The notes under the pieces are model-generated. The model was not told the origin of the DNA, ran no database searches, and saw only the letters and a list, made by a program, of their open reading frames with translations. From Myxococcales bacterium (lineage in GTDB: Bacteria > Myxococcota_A > Polyangia > Polyangiales > Ga0077539): DNA of 64,000 bases. Numbering within the stretch: the stretch's first letter is position 1; every line of letters starts with the position of its first letter. This document shows positions 15,002-24,711 of this stretch, in pieces. The position numbers and the translations under genes were made by a program. The DNA is taken from the NCBI GenBank assembly GCA_016793325.1, contig JAEUKI010000093.1:26009-90008 (forward strand), written 5' to 3'.

Positions 15002-16759
15002 TCACATCCCGCCGACGCAGCGATTGCCGCCGGCGCTGATGAGCGGAACGCAGCGCTCGCCCATCGGGCAGTCCATGTCCATCGTGCACGAGCGGCGCTG
15101 CACTTGCTCGGTCCACTGCGCGATGTGATTGCTCGCGCGGACGCTCTGGAACGGCAGCCAGAACGGCGGCGTCGACGGGTCCATCCGCATCTCGCCGCGC
15201 TGAATCCTGAACGCCGCCATCCACAGCTGCGCCGTCGGGCTCATCGCGCTCGAGTTGTTCAGCCGCAAGCCGTAGTCACGATGGCTCGAGAAGGTGAACC
15301 AATAGATGGGCCCGCCGTCGTAGTTGTCCCTGAACGGCGCCCAGCGCGGCCACGAGTTGGTGAGGTTTCCCGTGCCGTTTGCCGTGACGAACTCGACCGG
15401 TGGCTCGCCGCGCACCGACGTGCGCATCGCCCACAAGCGCGCGTCCGGAGCGCTGCTCGAGCCGCCCGTCGAGCGGTTGAAGATCACCCAGTCCGAGTCC
15501 GCCGCGAAGTGCGGGTAGTAGTTGTTCTCGCCCATCGACGTGAGGATCGTCGTGGGGTTGCCGAAGCTCGTCGTCCCCGGGTTCCACGCCATGATGTTGA
15601 GGTTGGCGGGCGGGTTGTGGCCGGGCGTGCCGGGAATGGGAACCGTCGCGCTCGGGCGCGAGTAGACGACGAAGCGTCCGTCCGGCGACCAGTCGGGGTG
15701 CGTTCCGTTGCGGTCCGAGGGCAAGCCCGGGATCTCTACGCCGGCCATCGGCGTGCGCAGCGTGAGCGACGCGCCGTTCGACGTGAGCAGTCGAACGTTG
15801 TCCGGCGAGAAGGTCATGAAGTTCGCTGGGTACGCAGCCCCGAGGGTCATGCGCGACGCCGCGTCGTACGTCGAAGTCGACGCAGGGCCGGGAATTCCCA
15901 CGCCGACCGCGACCCTCGCCCCGTTGCGCGACAGCGAGTGACAGCCCACGCACGCGAACGCGTTGCCCGTGACGAACGCCTCGCTTCGGCTCATCCCGAT
16001 GCCCCACTCGAAGCGCTGAATCGAGTTGGTCAGCGCCTCGACCGTCCAGTAGTACACGCCGCCGCGGATGTCCGTGGACGACACGCCGAGCGTCGCGCTC
16101 GTCGTGCGACCGACGCCCGCGCTCGTGCGCGATCGAACCGTCACGCGAAGCTCGCCGCCGCCCGCTGCGCGCGCGATGCCGCCCATCGCCTCGTCGTTGA
16201 TCGGGATCACACAGCCGCCGCCCACGGGCGTTCCGCACGGGGCGTACACGCGAACGCGGCCGTTCGTCCCGACGAAGCCGAGCTCGTACAGCTCGACGCC
16301 GCTCGGTCCGCGAAGGTGATACTCGAGCCCGCGCAGGTTCGGCGGAATCACGGTCCCCGTCGCCGGGTACACGATCTCGGGCGCCGCGATCGACGGAACC
16401 TCCGCGCCCGTGAACCGATCGGGCGCGTTCATCGGCGCGCCCATCACGATCACCGTGACATCAACAGGCCCCGAAGGAACATCGCGCGGAGGATCCACGC
16501 GATCGGTCAACACGCCAGTGTCCGTCGGCGGAGGCGTCGAGCGATCGTCGCTCGCGTCCATCCCCGTCATCATCGCGTCTTCCATACGAACGAGGTCGCT
16601 CGTCACGTCCTCTTGCGTCGTCCCTGTGTCCTCGGTCCCGACGCCCGTGTCGAAGGGACGCAGCATCTCGCGCCCCTCCGAGCACGCCGCGCTCATGGTC
16701 GCCATCGCGACGCACGTCGCGATCGAGGCACACGAAAAGAAAAAGCCGCTCGCTCGCAT
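15002..16759 (-). CDS. lipoprotein with heme-binding CxxCH motif and TolB-like propeller
   Basis: The 585-aa protein has a lipobox MSAAC (Cys26) and an Asp/Thr-rich linker. After a beta domain (about 110-260) a single class-c heme motif appears, FACVGCHSLSRNG near residue 270, followed by WD40/PD40-type strands: MTFSPDNVRLLT, HPDWSPDGRFVVYSR, YYPHFAADSDWVIFNRS and SWPRWAP. The end is Cys-rich (CTMDMDCPMGERC). One covalent heme next to a propeller suggests an outer-surface redox or sensing protein; the axial sixth ligand cannot be named. Several GF/SPDG repeats are typical of TolB-like propellers. The gene is monocistronic as far as seen, and upstream of the 25-bp array. Confidence 0.87.
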   Translation of the reverse strand: MRASGFFFSCASIATCVAMATMSAACSEGREMLRPFDTGVGTEDTGTTQEDVTSDLVRMEDAMMTGMDASDDRSTPPPTDTGVLTDRVDPPRDVPSGPVDVTVIVMGAPMNAPDRFTGAEVPSIAAPEIVYPATGTVIPPNLRGLEYHLRGPSGVELYELGFVGTNGRVRVYAPCGTPVGGGCVIPINDEAMGGIARAAGGGELRVTVRSRTSAGVGRTTSATLGVSSTDIRGGVYYWTVEALTNSIQRFEWGIGMSRSEAFVTGNAFACVGCHSLSRNGARVAVGVGIPGPASTSTYDAASRMTLGAAYPANFMTFSPDNVRLLTSNGASLTLRTPMAGVEIPGLPSDRNGTHPDWSPDGRFVVYSRPSATVPIPGTPGHNPPANLNIMAWNPGTTSFGNPTTILTSMGENNYYPHFAADSDWVIFNRSTGGSSSAPDARLWAMRTSVRGEPPVEFVTANGTGNLTNSWPRWAPFRDNYDGGPIYWFTFSSHRDYGLRLNNSSAMSPTAQLWMAAFRIQRGEMRMDPSTPPFWLPFQSVRASNHIAQWTEQVQRRSCTMDMDCPMGERCVPLISAGGNRCVGGM

Positions 16760-16995
16760 CTCGGACCTCTACACACACAAAGAGTGAAGGACTGCGCGTC
16801 GGGTGCCATCACCAGAGCCGACGCGAGGCTCGATCGAGCGCGAGAGTCTACGCGGCATCCGCGCGGCGCTCCAAATGTCGACTGCCTCGCGACCGCACAA
16901 ATGTCCGCCCCGTTGCGCAGCGCGACCGCCCCCTCCCCTTCGCGCACTGCGTCACAAACGGGGCGAACCCGCGGTGCTTCGCGCGGGATCGCAGG

Positions 16996-19425
16996 TCACC
17001 GGCACGGCCCCGTGCACGACTGGCACTCGCCACAACGGAGGCACTGCCCACCAGGGCACACGCACGAACCGTTGTTGCAAATTCGGCCATCGGCCACGCC
17101 GCACGAGGTTCCGTTGGGGACCTGGGTTCCGCCCTGGCACGACGAGACGCCGCTGCTGCACTGGAACGCCGCGCCCGTGTAGCACTGCCTCGTGCACGCG
17201 GTTCCGGGCGTCGTTTGGCACGACGATCCGCACACCGATTGCCCGCCTGGGCAGTTGCAGCTCGTCCCGTCGCACGTCTGCCCGCTCACGCACGCCACGC
17301 CGCAGCCGCCGCAATCCGTGGTGGTGTTGGTCGGAGTCTCGCAGCCGTTTGCGGGGTTTCCATCGCAGTTGGCCCAGCCCGCGTTGCAGGCCCCGAGCGC
17401 GCACGAGCCCGCGGAGCAGAGGGCCGTCGCGTTCGCGAAGGAGCAGACGCGACCGCACACACCACAATTCGAGATGGTCCCGAGGTTCGCCTCGCACCCG
17501 TCCGCGCCGTTGCTGTTGCAGTCAGCGAACCCGCTGGTGCACGAGAATCCGCAGGTAGAGCTGCTGCACGTCGTGCTCGCGTTCGCGCGGGACGGGCACC
17601 CGTTGCCGCAGTTCGAGCAGTGCGCGGGCGTGTTCGTCGTGTTCGTCTCGCACCCGTTCGCTGGGTTGCCGTCGCAGTTGCCGAAGCCGCCGTTGCAGCT
17701 CGCCACTTGGCAGGTGCCCGACGCGCACGTCGCGGCCCCGTTGGCGACGGCGCACGCACGACTGCACATCCCGCAGTGCGTCGTGCTGTTCAACGGCGTC
17801 TCGCAGCCGTTGGTCATGTTGCCGTCGCAGTTGCCGAAGCCTGTGGTGCACCCCGCGAGCGCGCAGGAGCCCGCGGTGCACGAGGCGCTCCCGTTCGCAA
17901 ACGAGCACGCGCGTCCGCACATCCCGCAGTGCGTCGTGCTGTTGAGCGCCGTCTCGCACCCGTTGGCCATGTTGCCGTCGCAGTCGCCGAAGCCTGCGTT
18001 GCACGTGTATCGACACGCGCTCGCAGCGCAGCTCACCGCTGCATTCGGCCGCGAAGGACACGCGTTGCCGCAGGAGCCACAATTGGACTCGTCCGTCGTC
18101 GTGTCGACGCACGCCGTGCCGCAACGGACTTGCGCGCCCGTGCAGCCGCTCGTGCACATCCCCGTCGACGTGTTGCAGTTGGGCGTGGCTCCAGAGCACG
18201 CTCGGCCGCAGACACCACAATTCATCGCGGTGTTGAGGGAGGTCTCGCAGCCGTTGGCGGCGTTGCTGTCGCAGTCGCCGAAGCCGCTGTTGCACATCGC
18301 CACGCGGCAGTTGCCCGCGGTGCACGCCGCCGACGCGTTAGCGAGCGAGCACGTCCTGCCGCACATCCCGCAGTTGGCGACGTCTGTCTGTGTATCGACG
18401 CACGCACCCCCGCAGCGGCTCTGGCCCGGGGGGCAACCTGTTCCACAAGAGGAACCACCGCAGACTGGCGTGGCTCCAGAGCACGCCCGCCCGCACATCC
18501 CGCAGTTGGCGTCGGTGTTGAGCGCGGTCTCGCAGCCGTTCGCTGGATTGCTGTCGCAATCACCGAAGCCCATCTGACACGTGTATTGGCACTGCCCCGC
18601 CGCGCTGCACGACGGAACCATGTTGGGCCTCGGCGCGCACGACCCGCAGCTCCCGCCGCATTGATCGTCGCCGCACGCGCGACCGGTGCACATCGGCGTG
18701 CAGCCCGCGTCGGGTTGGCGCGTGATGACGTCTTCGCCGCTCGTGCCCGTGTCGTTGGAAGCGTCGATGTCTCCGCTGTCGCCTCCGTCGCTGCTCGCTG
18801 CGTCGCTGCTCGCGTCGCCGACGCGCGCGTCCATCGGCGTGCCGGTCGCGTCGAGCGGAGCGAACTCGGCGTCCGCTTCGAACTCGGTGAGGGCGGTGTC
18901 GAGCGGCATGCAGACCCCTCCCTGACCGCAGGTCATTCCGCGCGATTCGCACACGTCCGCGAGCGTGCACTGCGGGTTGGACGCGGGACACTCGTGCGAC
19001 TGTCGACCGCACGCAGGCGACAGGACGATGCGCGCTTGCATCGTCGCGCCTTGCGTAAACTGAAACCGCATCCGCTGCGTCCATCGCAGCGTTGGTCCCC
19101 CTGCCTGCGGCGGGAGCTCGACGTCGAAGAACGCCGCGACCAACCCGTTGCGCGGGCCGCCGCTCTTCGGAACGATCGTGAAGCTCGTCGGAAAGGTCAC
19201 CGTTCGCCCGTTGCCCGGCGGCAACCCGCGCGTGAGGCGAAACGTCGCGAACATCTCCGCGTTTTCGATGGACGCAGCGCGAACGCTGACCGCCACGGGC
19301 TGCGCGTCCGCGATGGTCCTCTCGAGCGAGACGGACACCACCACCGCGGTCGCCGGAGACCGACACTGCAGCGCAAACAACGCGACCGCGATCGCCGAAG
19401 CTCGGATCGTCAAACGAGTCATCAA
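16996..19425 (-). CDS. Cys-rich repeat lipoprotein, tandem paralogue 2
   Basis: The 809-aa protein has lipobox FALQC (Cys21), an N-terminal beta domain of about 190 residues and an Asp/Ser-rich linker. Then come seven repeats of about 55 residues built on GFGDCDGNxANGCE followed by HCGMCGRAC-type motifs. The tail (CNCPGGQSVCGSSC..., ending CGECQSCTGPCR) has CPGGQ motifs. Very many disulfides are expected in the exported protein. The N-terminal domain matches the neighbour gene at 19488 domain by domain, and DNA at 17341-18680 is collinear with 19836-21175. It lies 62 bp downstream of that paralogue on the same strand and is probably cotranscribed. Function unknown; a surface or matrix component is likely. 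Confidence 0.88.
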   Translation of the reverse strand: MMTRLTIRASAIAVALFALQCRSPATAVVVSVSLERTIADAQPVAVSVRAASIENAEMFATFRLTRGLPPGNGRTVTFPTSFTIVPKSGGPRNGLVAAFFDVELPPQAGGPTLRWTQRMRFQFTQGATMQARIVLSPACGRQSHECPASNPQCTLADVCESRGMTCGQGGVCMPLDTALTEFEADAEFAPLDATGTPMDARVGDASSDAASSDGGDSGDIDASNDTGTSGEDVITRQPDAGCTPMCTGRACGDDQCGGSCGSCAPRPNMVPSCSAAGQCQYTCQMGFGDCDSNPANGCETALNTDANCGMCGRACSGATPVCGGSSCGTGCPPGQSRCGGACVDTQTDVANCGMCGRTCSLANASAACTAGNCRVAMCNSGFGDCDSNAANGCETSLNTAMNCGVCGRACSGATPNCNTSTGMCTSGCTGAQVRCGTACVDTTTDESNCGSCGNACPSRPNAAVSCAASACRYTCNAGFGDCDGNMANGCETALNSTTHCGMCGRACSFANGSASCTAGSCALAGCTTGFGNCDGNMTNGCETPLNSTTHCGMCSRACAVANGAATCASGTCQVASCNGGFGNCDGNPANGCETNTTNTPAHCSNCGNGCPSRANASTTCSSSTCGFSCTSGFADCNSNGADGCEANLGTISNCGVCGRVCSFANATALCSAGSCALGACNAGWANCDGNPANGCETPTNTTTDCGGCGVACVSGQTCDGTSCNCPGGQSVCGSSCQTTPGTACTRQCYTGAAFQCSSGVSSCQGGTQVPNGTSCGVADGRICNNGSCVCPGGQCLRCGECQSCTGPCR
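17341..18680. repeat. 1.3-kb collinear duplication, copy 2
   Basis: At many points checked from 17341 to 18661 the sequence matches 19836-21156 at a constant offset of exactly 2,495 bases. The lack of indels over 1.3 kb and long identical stretches point to a recent tandem duplication or ongoing gene conversion. Divergence is highest around 18300-18500. Confidence 0.85.
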
Positions 19426-19487
19426 CCCTCGATGTTAGGGCATTTTCGACGCGTTCGACACGGAACTCGCAACCGCCCCATCCGCTC

Positions 19488-21878
19488 TCAGGGGCACGCG
19501 CACGACTGGCACGCGCAGTACATGCACCCGCAGGTCACCGGGTTGAATTCGCAGCAGTGCCTGGGAAAATCGCAGCCGATCGGCCCCGCGCAGTCGCAGC
19601 CGCCGCCGATGCACGTGTGCGGAGAGCTGCACGCGTTGTTGCACGTCCCGCAGTGCGAGTTGTTGCTGTTGGTGTTGGTCTCGCAGCCGTTCGCGTCGTT
19701 TCCGTCGCAGTTGCCCCAGCCCGCGTTGCACGAGCCGATCGCGCACGAGCCCGACGCGCACGTCGCCGTGGCGTTGGCGCGCGAGCAACCGACGCCACAC
19801 CCGCCGCAGTTGCTCGTCGTCGTGATCGAGGTCTCGCAGCCGTTTGCGGGGTTTCCGTCGCAGTTGGCCCAGCCCGCGTTGCAGGCGCCGAGCGCGCACG
19901 AGCCCGCGGAGCAGAGGGCCGTCGCGTTCGCGAAGGAGCAGACGCGACCGCACGCACCACAATTCGAGATGGTCCCGAGGTTCGCCTCGCACCCGTCCGC
20001 GCCGTTGCTGTTGCAGTCAGCGAACCCGCTCGTGCACGAGAATCCGCAGGTGGAGCTGCTGCACGTCGTGCTCGCGTTCGCGCGGGACGGGCACCCGTTG
20101 CCGCAGTTCGAGCAGTGCGCAGGCGTGTTCGTCGTGTTCGTCTCGCACCCGTTTGCTGGGTTGCCGTCGCAGTTGCCGAAGCCGCCGTTGCAGCTCGCCA
20201 CTTGGCAGGTGCCCGACGCGCACGTCGCGACCCCGTTGGCTACGGAGCACGCACGACTGCACATCCCGCAGTGCGTCGTGCTGTTGAGCGGCGTTTCGCA
20301 GCCGTTGGTCATGTTGCCGTCGCAGTTGCCGAAGCCTGTGGTGCAACCCGCGAGCGCGCAGGAGCCCGCGGTGCACGAGGCGCTCCCGTTTGCGAACGAG
20401 CACGCGCGTCCGCACATCCCGCAGTGCGTCGTGCTGTTCAGCGCCGTCTCGCAGCCGTTGGCCATATTGCCGTCGCAGTCGCCGAAGCCCGCGTTGCACG
20501 TGTATCGACACGCGCTCGCAGCGCAGCTCACCATCGCGTTCGGCCGCGAAGGGCACGCGTTGCCGCAGGAGCCGCAGTTGGACACGTCGGTCGCGGTCTC
20601 GACGCACGCCGCGCCGCAACGGACTTGCGCGCCCGTGCAGCCGCTCGTGCACATCCCAGCGCCCGTGTCGCAGTTGGGCGTCGCGCCGCTGCACGTGCGG
20701 CGACACGCACCACAATTCATCGCGGTGTTGAGGGAGGTCTCGCAGCCGTTGGCGGCGTTGCCGTCGCAGTCGGCGAAGTCTGCGTTGCAGGTGGCGACGC
20801 GACAGGCGCCGGCGACGCAGGCGGGCGTTCCGTTGGCGACCGCGCAGGAAGTTCCGCAGGCGCCGCAGTTGGCGACGTCGGTTTGCGTGTCGACGCACGC
20901 GGTCCCGCAGCGAGTGCGGCCTGGGGGACAGCCTGTTCCACACGCGGCGCCGCCGCAGACGGGGGTCGCGCCTTCGCAGCGGCGACCGCACATCCCGCAG
21001 TTGGCGTCGGTGTTGAGCGTGGTCTCGCAGCCGTTCGATTGATCGGCGTCGCAATCACCGAAGCCCATCTGACACGTGTACTGGCACTGCCCCGCGGCGC
21101 TGCACGACGGGACCATGTTGGGCCTCGGCGCGCACGATCCGCAGCTCCCGCCGCATTGATCGTCGCCGCACACGCGCCCGGTGCACATCGGCGAGCACCC
21201 GTCGGGGACGACGACTGCGTCGGGCGTCGAGGCATCGTTGGGCGGCGACACGACGTCGCGCGCGCTGTCCATCCCCGCTTCGTTCGAGGTCGTCGCGTCG
21301 ATGAAGCTCAAGTGCGCGTCCGGGTCCGAGAACGGAACGGTCGTGACCTCGAGCGCCTCGCAGCGACCGCCTTCGCCGCAGGTCATTCCCCGGGCGTCGC
21401 AGAGGTCCGCGAGGGTGCACCGGGGGTTGGACGCGGGGCAGTCCGCGGCGACCGAGCCGCATTCGGCCGCGAGAAACGCACGGGCCCGCGTCGTTTGCCC
21501 CGGCGTGAACGTCACGTGCAAGCGCCGCGAGAACCGCAGTCGCTCGGCGCCCGCCGAGCCTTGCGGCACGTCCACATCGAACCAGAGCACGGCAGCGCCA
21601 GACCGAGGCGCACCCGTCTTCGGCATGACCGTGAAGCTCGATGGCATCTCGAGCGTCGACGGTCGGCCGGTGATTCCGCGGGACCATTGATAGGTGGCCC
21701 ACATATTCGACTCGTCCGAGCTCGCCACGCGAACGGTGACCTGCATGGGCCTGTCCGCGGGGATGTTGCTGTCCATCACGACGACGACCGCCGTGGGCAT
21801 CGTGGTGCACGCGAGCGACGAGCACGCGAGCCACGCGACGAGCGCCGCAGCGCCAACTGGGCGAGACAAGAGGGGCAT
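19488..21878 (-). CDS. Cys-rich repeat lipoprotein, tandem paralogue 1
   Basis: The 796-aa protein starts at MPLLSRPVG; an earlier GTG (21899) is possible but leaves a worse signal. The lipobox is SSLAC (Cys24), with Cys19 as an alternative. The N-terminal beta domain (about 25-190) carries CPASNPRCTLADLCDARGMTC, also found in the paralogue. An Asp-rich linker leads to eight G-[FW]-x-x-C-[DN]-x-N-x-x-[ND]-G-C-E repeats, one more than the paralogue. The end is CDCAGPIGCDFPRHCCEF...CACQSCACP, unlike the paralogue. The likely order of transcription is this gene first, then the one at 16996. Confidence 0.88.
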   Translation of the reverse strand: MPLLSRPVGAAALVAWLACSSLACTTMPTAVVVVMDSNIPADRPMQVTVRVASSDESNMWATYQWSRGITGRPSTLEMPSSFTVMPKTGAPRSGAAVLWFDVDVPQGSAGAERLRFSRRLHVTFTPGQTTRARAFLAAECGSVAADCPASNPRCTLADLCDARGMTCGEGGRCEALEVTTVPFSDPDAHLSFIDATTSNEAGMDSARDVVSPPNDASTPDAVVVPDGCSPMCTGRVCGDDQCGGSCGSCAPRPNMVPSCSAAGQCQYTCQMGFGDCDADQSNGCETTLNTDANCGMCGRRCEGATPVCGGAACGTGCPPGRTRCGTACVDTQTDVANCGACGTSCAVANGTPACVAGACRVATCNADFADCDGNAANGCETSLNTAMNCGACRRTCSGATPNCDTGAGMCTSGCTGAQVRCGAACVETATDVSNCGSCGNACPSRPNAMVSCAASACRYTCNAGFGDCDGNMANGCETALNSTTHCGMCGRACSFANGSASCTAGSCALAGCTTGFGNCDGNMTNGCETPLNSTTHCGMCSRACSVANGVATCASGTCQVASCNGGFGNCDGNPANGCETNTTNTPAHCSNCGNGCPSRANASTTCSSSTCGFSCTSGFADCNSNGADGCEANLGTISNCGACGRVCSFANATALCSAGSCALGACNAGWANCDGNPANGCETSITTTSNCGGCGVGCSRANATATCASGSCAIGSCNAGWGNCDGNDANGCETNTNSNNSHCGTCNNACSSPHTCIGGGCDCAGPIGCDFPRHCCEFNPVTCGCMYCACQSCACP
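19836..21175. repeat. 1.3-kb collinear duplication, copy 1
   Basis: Partner of 17341-18680 at a fixed 2,495-base offset. It covers most of the Cys-rich repeat region of the first paralogue and the TGRxCGDDQCGGSCGSC motif just before it. Confidence 0.85.
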
Positions 21879-21949
21879 GACCAACGCCCAATGGTACACC
21901 CGATGTGCGCCAGAGGCGCGAATTTACAGGGTTCCCGAGGGGCGTGTGG

Positions 21950-23767
21950 TCAACGGTCGCAGCCGAACACAGGGGTCGTGAAGCACACGCTCCGCGTGGG
22001 CGGATCGAGCGAGCACGGGAACTCTCCCGACACGACTCCGACGACAGGCCCTCTCGGAAAGAACGCGTCGAACGAGCCGTCGCCTCGCGCGATCGAGCGC
22101 GTGCTCGCGCCGGATGGGTCCACCCACGAGAGCACCGCGCGGTCGTACGGGATCGTCGCGCGGCTCGTGACGTCGCGAACGACCAGCTCGGCGCGCGTCG
22201 TCTGCGTGAAAAAATCGACGCGATCGTTTCGAAGTCCCTCCCACCGCCGCGATGCGTGGAGCGCGATCGACACGCAGTGTGACGTCTCGCAGCCCGTGCT
22301 CCCCGTGAGCGCGTAGTCGCCCGCGAGGATGTGCACGACCCCGTCGCGCCCGAGCGGCGCGCTCAGCGAAAACGCGAGCTCTCGCGCGATCGACGGCCGC
22401 GCCTGCACGCTCTGTCGAAACAACACAGACGGTGGTCGGTCGTCGACCGCCGCGACGAGGCTGATGCACGCGAGCGGAACATCACGGACGAGCTCGATGT
22501 CTCTGTCGATCGGCCCGAAGGGGCGGAGCACCGCCGCGCCGCAGGGTTGTGCACGGTCGCACGCTCCGTCGATCGCGAGGGCGATCGTCGCGTGGCTGTG
22601 AAAGATACGAAAGCGCTGCGCGTGGTCGGTGATGGGGGCGCGCATCAAGATCGTTCCATCGCGGTCGAGCAACAGAAGCGATGGGGTCACGCCGGGGGCG
22701 CGCCACAGCTCGATCGGGCGTCCTTCGACCTTGAGTCGCTGCGTGATCATCGCCGTCCGCGCGCGAACAGTGACGACGCCCGAGCGCTCGAAGGACACGT
22801 CCGCGCCGACCTGCGCGTCGTTGAGCGGGAGGTCTTCGATGCGCGTCGTGGGACGCAAGAGCGAGACATCGTAGCGTCCAGCCCACAGACGACGCCCGGC
22901 GCTCGCACGAGCGAGGTCGTACTCGACGGGGCTCGCGTGCCGCGAACGAAGCTGAACGCGCGCCGCTCCCCAGGACGCGGGAGCCGGCGCTCCGTCCACT
23001 TCGAGCTGCAGCGACGACGCGACGGTCTCCAGCGAAATCGCAGGCGATGGATCCCCTTCGCGCATCGCGCCGAGCGCGCGAAGCTCGCAAGGCAAGAGAG
23101 AGTCGGGCTGCGAGCACGCCGTGGGGAGGATCGAGTACCCGACGCTCACGTCGTACGTGTGACCGCGGCCCGGCAGCTCGAGCGTCGCGCGGTTGGCCGC
23201 GAGCGAGACCGACGCGAACGCGCGGATGTTCGGGTCGTTTGCAGGGACGAGCTCGGCGAACATGGACGCGTTTGGATCGCGACCGTCGACGCGAAGATCG
23301 AAGGACATCGTCCGAGGAGAGACGTCGATCTGCACGTCGCGGGCGGCGCGCAGATCGAGCTCGTCCATCACGAGCGCGCGGTTCGCCATGTGCCATCCAG
23401 GCGCGGGCGTAAGCTCGTTGTTCGCCTCCCAGCGCACGCGGTAGATCGCAGGCGGAAGCGTGAGCGAAAACGCTCCATCCGAGCGCGCTCCGAGCTCGAG
23501 CCGCGCGCTCGCGGGCGGTCGCAGGGACTCGAACACGAGCGCTCCGCGCGAGCTCCCCGGCTCGACGCTCTCGAGCGGAAGCCCGTTGCGTGTCACGCGC
23601 CCCTGGACGGTGATCACGTTCGCGAAGAGCGTCACGTTGACGCCGCTCAACACGCCACCTGGGCACACGTCGCGCGGCGAGAGCGACGTGCCACAAGAGA
23701 ACAACCCAACCGATCCCGCAAGGCAAAGCACCACCCCGCGGGACGCGCAGCGAACTCGCTGTTTCAT
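21950..23767 (-). CDS. carboxypeptidase-regulatory-like lipoprotein of unknown function
   Basis: The 605-aa protein starts at MKQRVRCASRG, preceded by a strong ribosome binding site (AAAGGAGA, 7 bases upstream). The lipobox is GLFSC (Cys25). It is made of repeated beta-sandwich-like stretches, such as VQGRVTRNGLPLESVEPG, FSLTLPPAIYRVRW and VQIDVSPRTMSFDLRVDG, resembling carboxypeptidase regulatory-like/prealbumin-like domains that occur in myxobacterial surface proteins. Four or five such domains can be suspected. No enzyme motif is visible. It is 71 bp upstream of the Cys-rich tandem pair on the same strand, so the three may share a transcript. Confidence 0.8.
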   Translation of the reverse strand: MKQRVRCASRGVVLCLAGSVGLFSCGTSLSPRDVCPGGVLSGVNVTLFANVITVQGRVTRNGLPLESVEPGSSRGALVFESLRPPASARLELGARSDGAFSLTLPPAIYRVRWEANNELTPAPGWHMANRALVMDELDLRAARDVQIDVSPRTMSFDLRVDGRDPNASMFAELVPANDPNIRAFASVSLAANRATLELPGRGHTYDVSVGYSILPTACSQPDSLLPCELRALGAMREGDPSPAISLETVASSLQLEVDGAPAPASWGAARVQLRSRHASPVEYDLARASAGRRLWAGRYDVSLLRPTTRIEDLPLNDAQVGADVSFERSGVVTVRARTAMITQRLKVEGRPIELWRAPGVTPSLLLLDRDGTILMRAPITDHAQRFRIFHSHATIALAIDGACDRAQPCGAAVLRPFGPIDRDIELVRDVPLACISLVAAVDDRPPSVLFRQSVQARPSIARELAFSLSAPLGRDGVVHILAGDYALTGSTGCETSHCVSIALHASRRWEGLRNDRVDFFTQTTRAELVVRDVTSRATIPYDRAVLSWVDPSGASTRSIARGDGSFDAFFPRGPVVGVVSGEFPCSLDPPTRSVCFTTPVFGCDR

Positions 23768-23928
23768 GTGCGTCTCCTTTGCGAGAGACCAACGCAACGA
23801 GCGAGCCAACGCACGCGAAGCAGTTCGACCAGCGATTTTTCAGCTCCCTCGAAGGCGCGCCTCCCCGAGCGCCGCTCTGCGTCAATCTTCGCACACCGAA
23901 TCAACGCGCCTCGCGACTCGGCCGCTGC

Positions 23929-24711
23929 TCACCGCCCGGAGAACTTCGCCTCGCGACGCTCGAGGAAGCTCTGGACTCCTTCGCGCGCGTCGTCGGTCAT
24001 CATGAGCGACCGCGCCGAGGTCATCATCGAGGCGAGCGCCGCGGCGTGTCCCTCTTCGACGGCGGTGCGCGCGTTGGCGAGGGAGGCCTGCACCGCGAGC
24101 GGGGCTTGTCGCGCGATGGTCGTCGCGATCGCGCGGGCGCTGTCGACCTGGGCGCCGACGTCGGTGACGTCTTGGGCGACGCCGATGCGACGGGCCTCTT
24201 CGGCGTCGAAGAAGTCTCCTGTGAGCACGTAGCGCATCGCGTTTTGGTAGCCAGCGACGCGGGCGAAGCGCAGCGTGGCTCCGCCGAACGGCATGATCCC
24301 TCGGCGCACTTCGAACTGCGTGAACTTCGCGTCGCGCGCGGCGACGACGATGTCCGCGGCGAGGCACAGCTCGACGGCGACGGTGTAGCAGTAGCCCTGG
24401 ACGGCGATCACGAAGGGCTTCGTGCGACGACGGCCGAAGAGCCCGAAGGGGTCGACGCATCCGTCGGGAACGAGCGTTCCCCCGGCGGCGACGAAGGGGC
24501 CGACCTCGCCGAGGTCGAGGCCCGCGGTGAAGTGCGCCCCGTGCGCATAGAGAAGCACGCAGCGCACATCGGGGTCGTCTTCGGCGCGGGTGAACGCCTC
24601 GGCGAGCTCGCGCAGCATCGCGAGGTTGAACGCGTTGCGCTTGGGCGCGCGATCGAGGCCGACCTCGAGCACGTGTTCGCGCAGCTCGACAGTGATGGTT
24701 TCGTGGGTCAT
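23929..24711 (-). CDS. enoyl-CoA hydratase/isomerase family protein
   Basis: The 260-aa length fits the crotonase superfamily. The first oxyanion-hole strand is AHGAHFTAGLDLG (about 57-68). The second site reads VQGYCYTVAVELCLAADI (about 105-121), in which the usual Gly-Gly-Gly is replaced by Thr-Val-Ala, while the Glu (114) is kept. The second catalytic Glu is present in FTQFEVRRGIMPFGG (134). The reaction (hydratase, isomerase or other acyl-CoA chemistry) cannot be fixed from sequence. No other fatty acid or CoA genes are nearby. Starts at ATG 24711 (MTHETITVEL). Confidence 0.9.
   Translation of the reverse strand: MTHETITVELREHVLEVGLDRAPKRNAFNLAMLRELAEAFTRAEDDPDVRCVLLYAHGAHFTAGLDLGEVGPFVAAGGTLVPDGCVDPFGLFGRRRTKPFVIAVQGYCYTVAVELCLAADIVVAARDAKFTQFEVRRGIMPFGGATLRFARVAGYQNAMRYVLTGDFFDAEEARRIGVAQDVTDVGAQVDSARAIATTIARQAPLAVQASLANARTAVEEGHAAALASMMTSARSLMMTDDAREGVQSFLERREAKFSGR

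Noticed and set aside
17215..21042. A 1,275-codon plus-strand frame across both Cys-rich paralogues
   Set aside because: It is a shadow of the repeats on the minus strand and lacks any domain; the minus-strand genes have lipoboxes and conserved Cys repeats.
12924..21878. Tryptophan synthase alpha chain
   Set aside because: Database relatives of these Cys-rich repeats often carry that label, but there is no TIM barrel or catalytic Glu/Asp motif; the sequence is disulfide-rich and exported.
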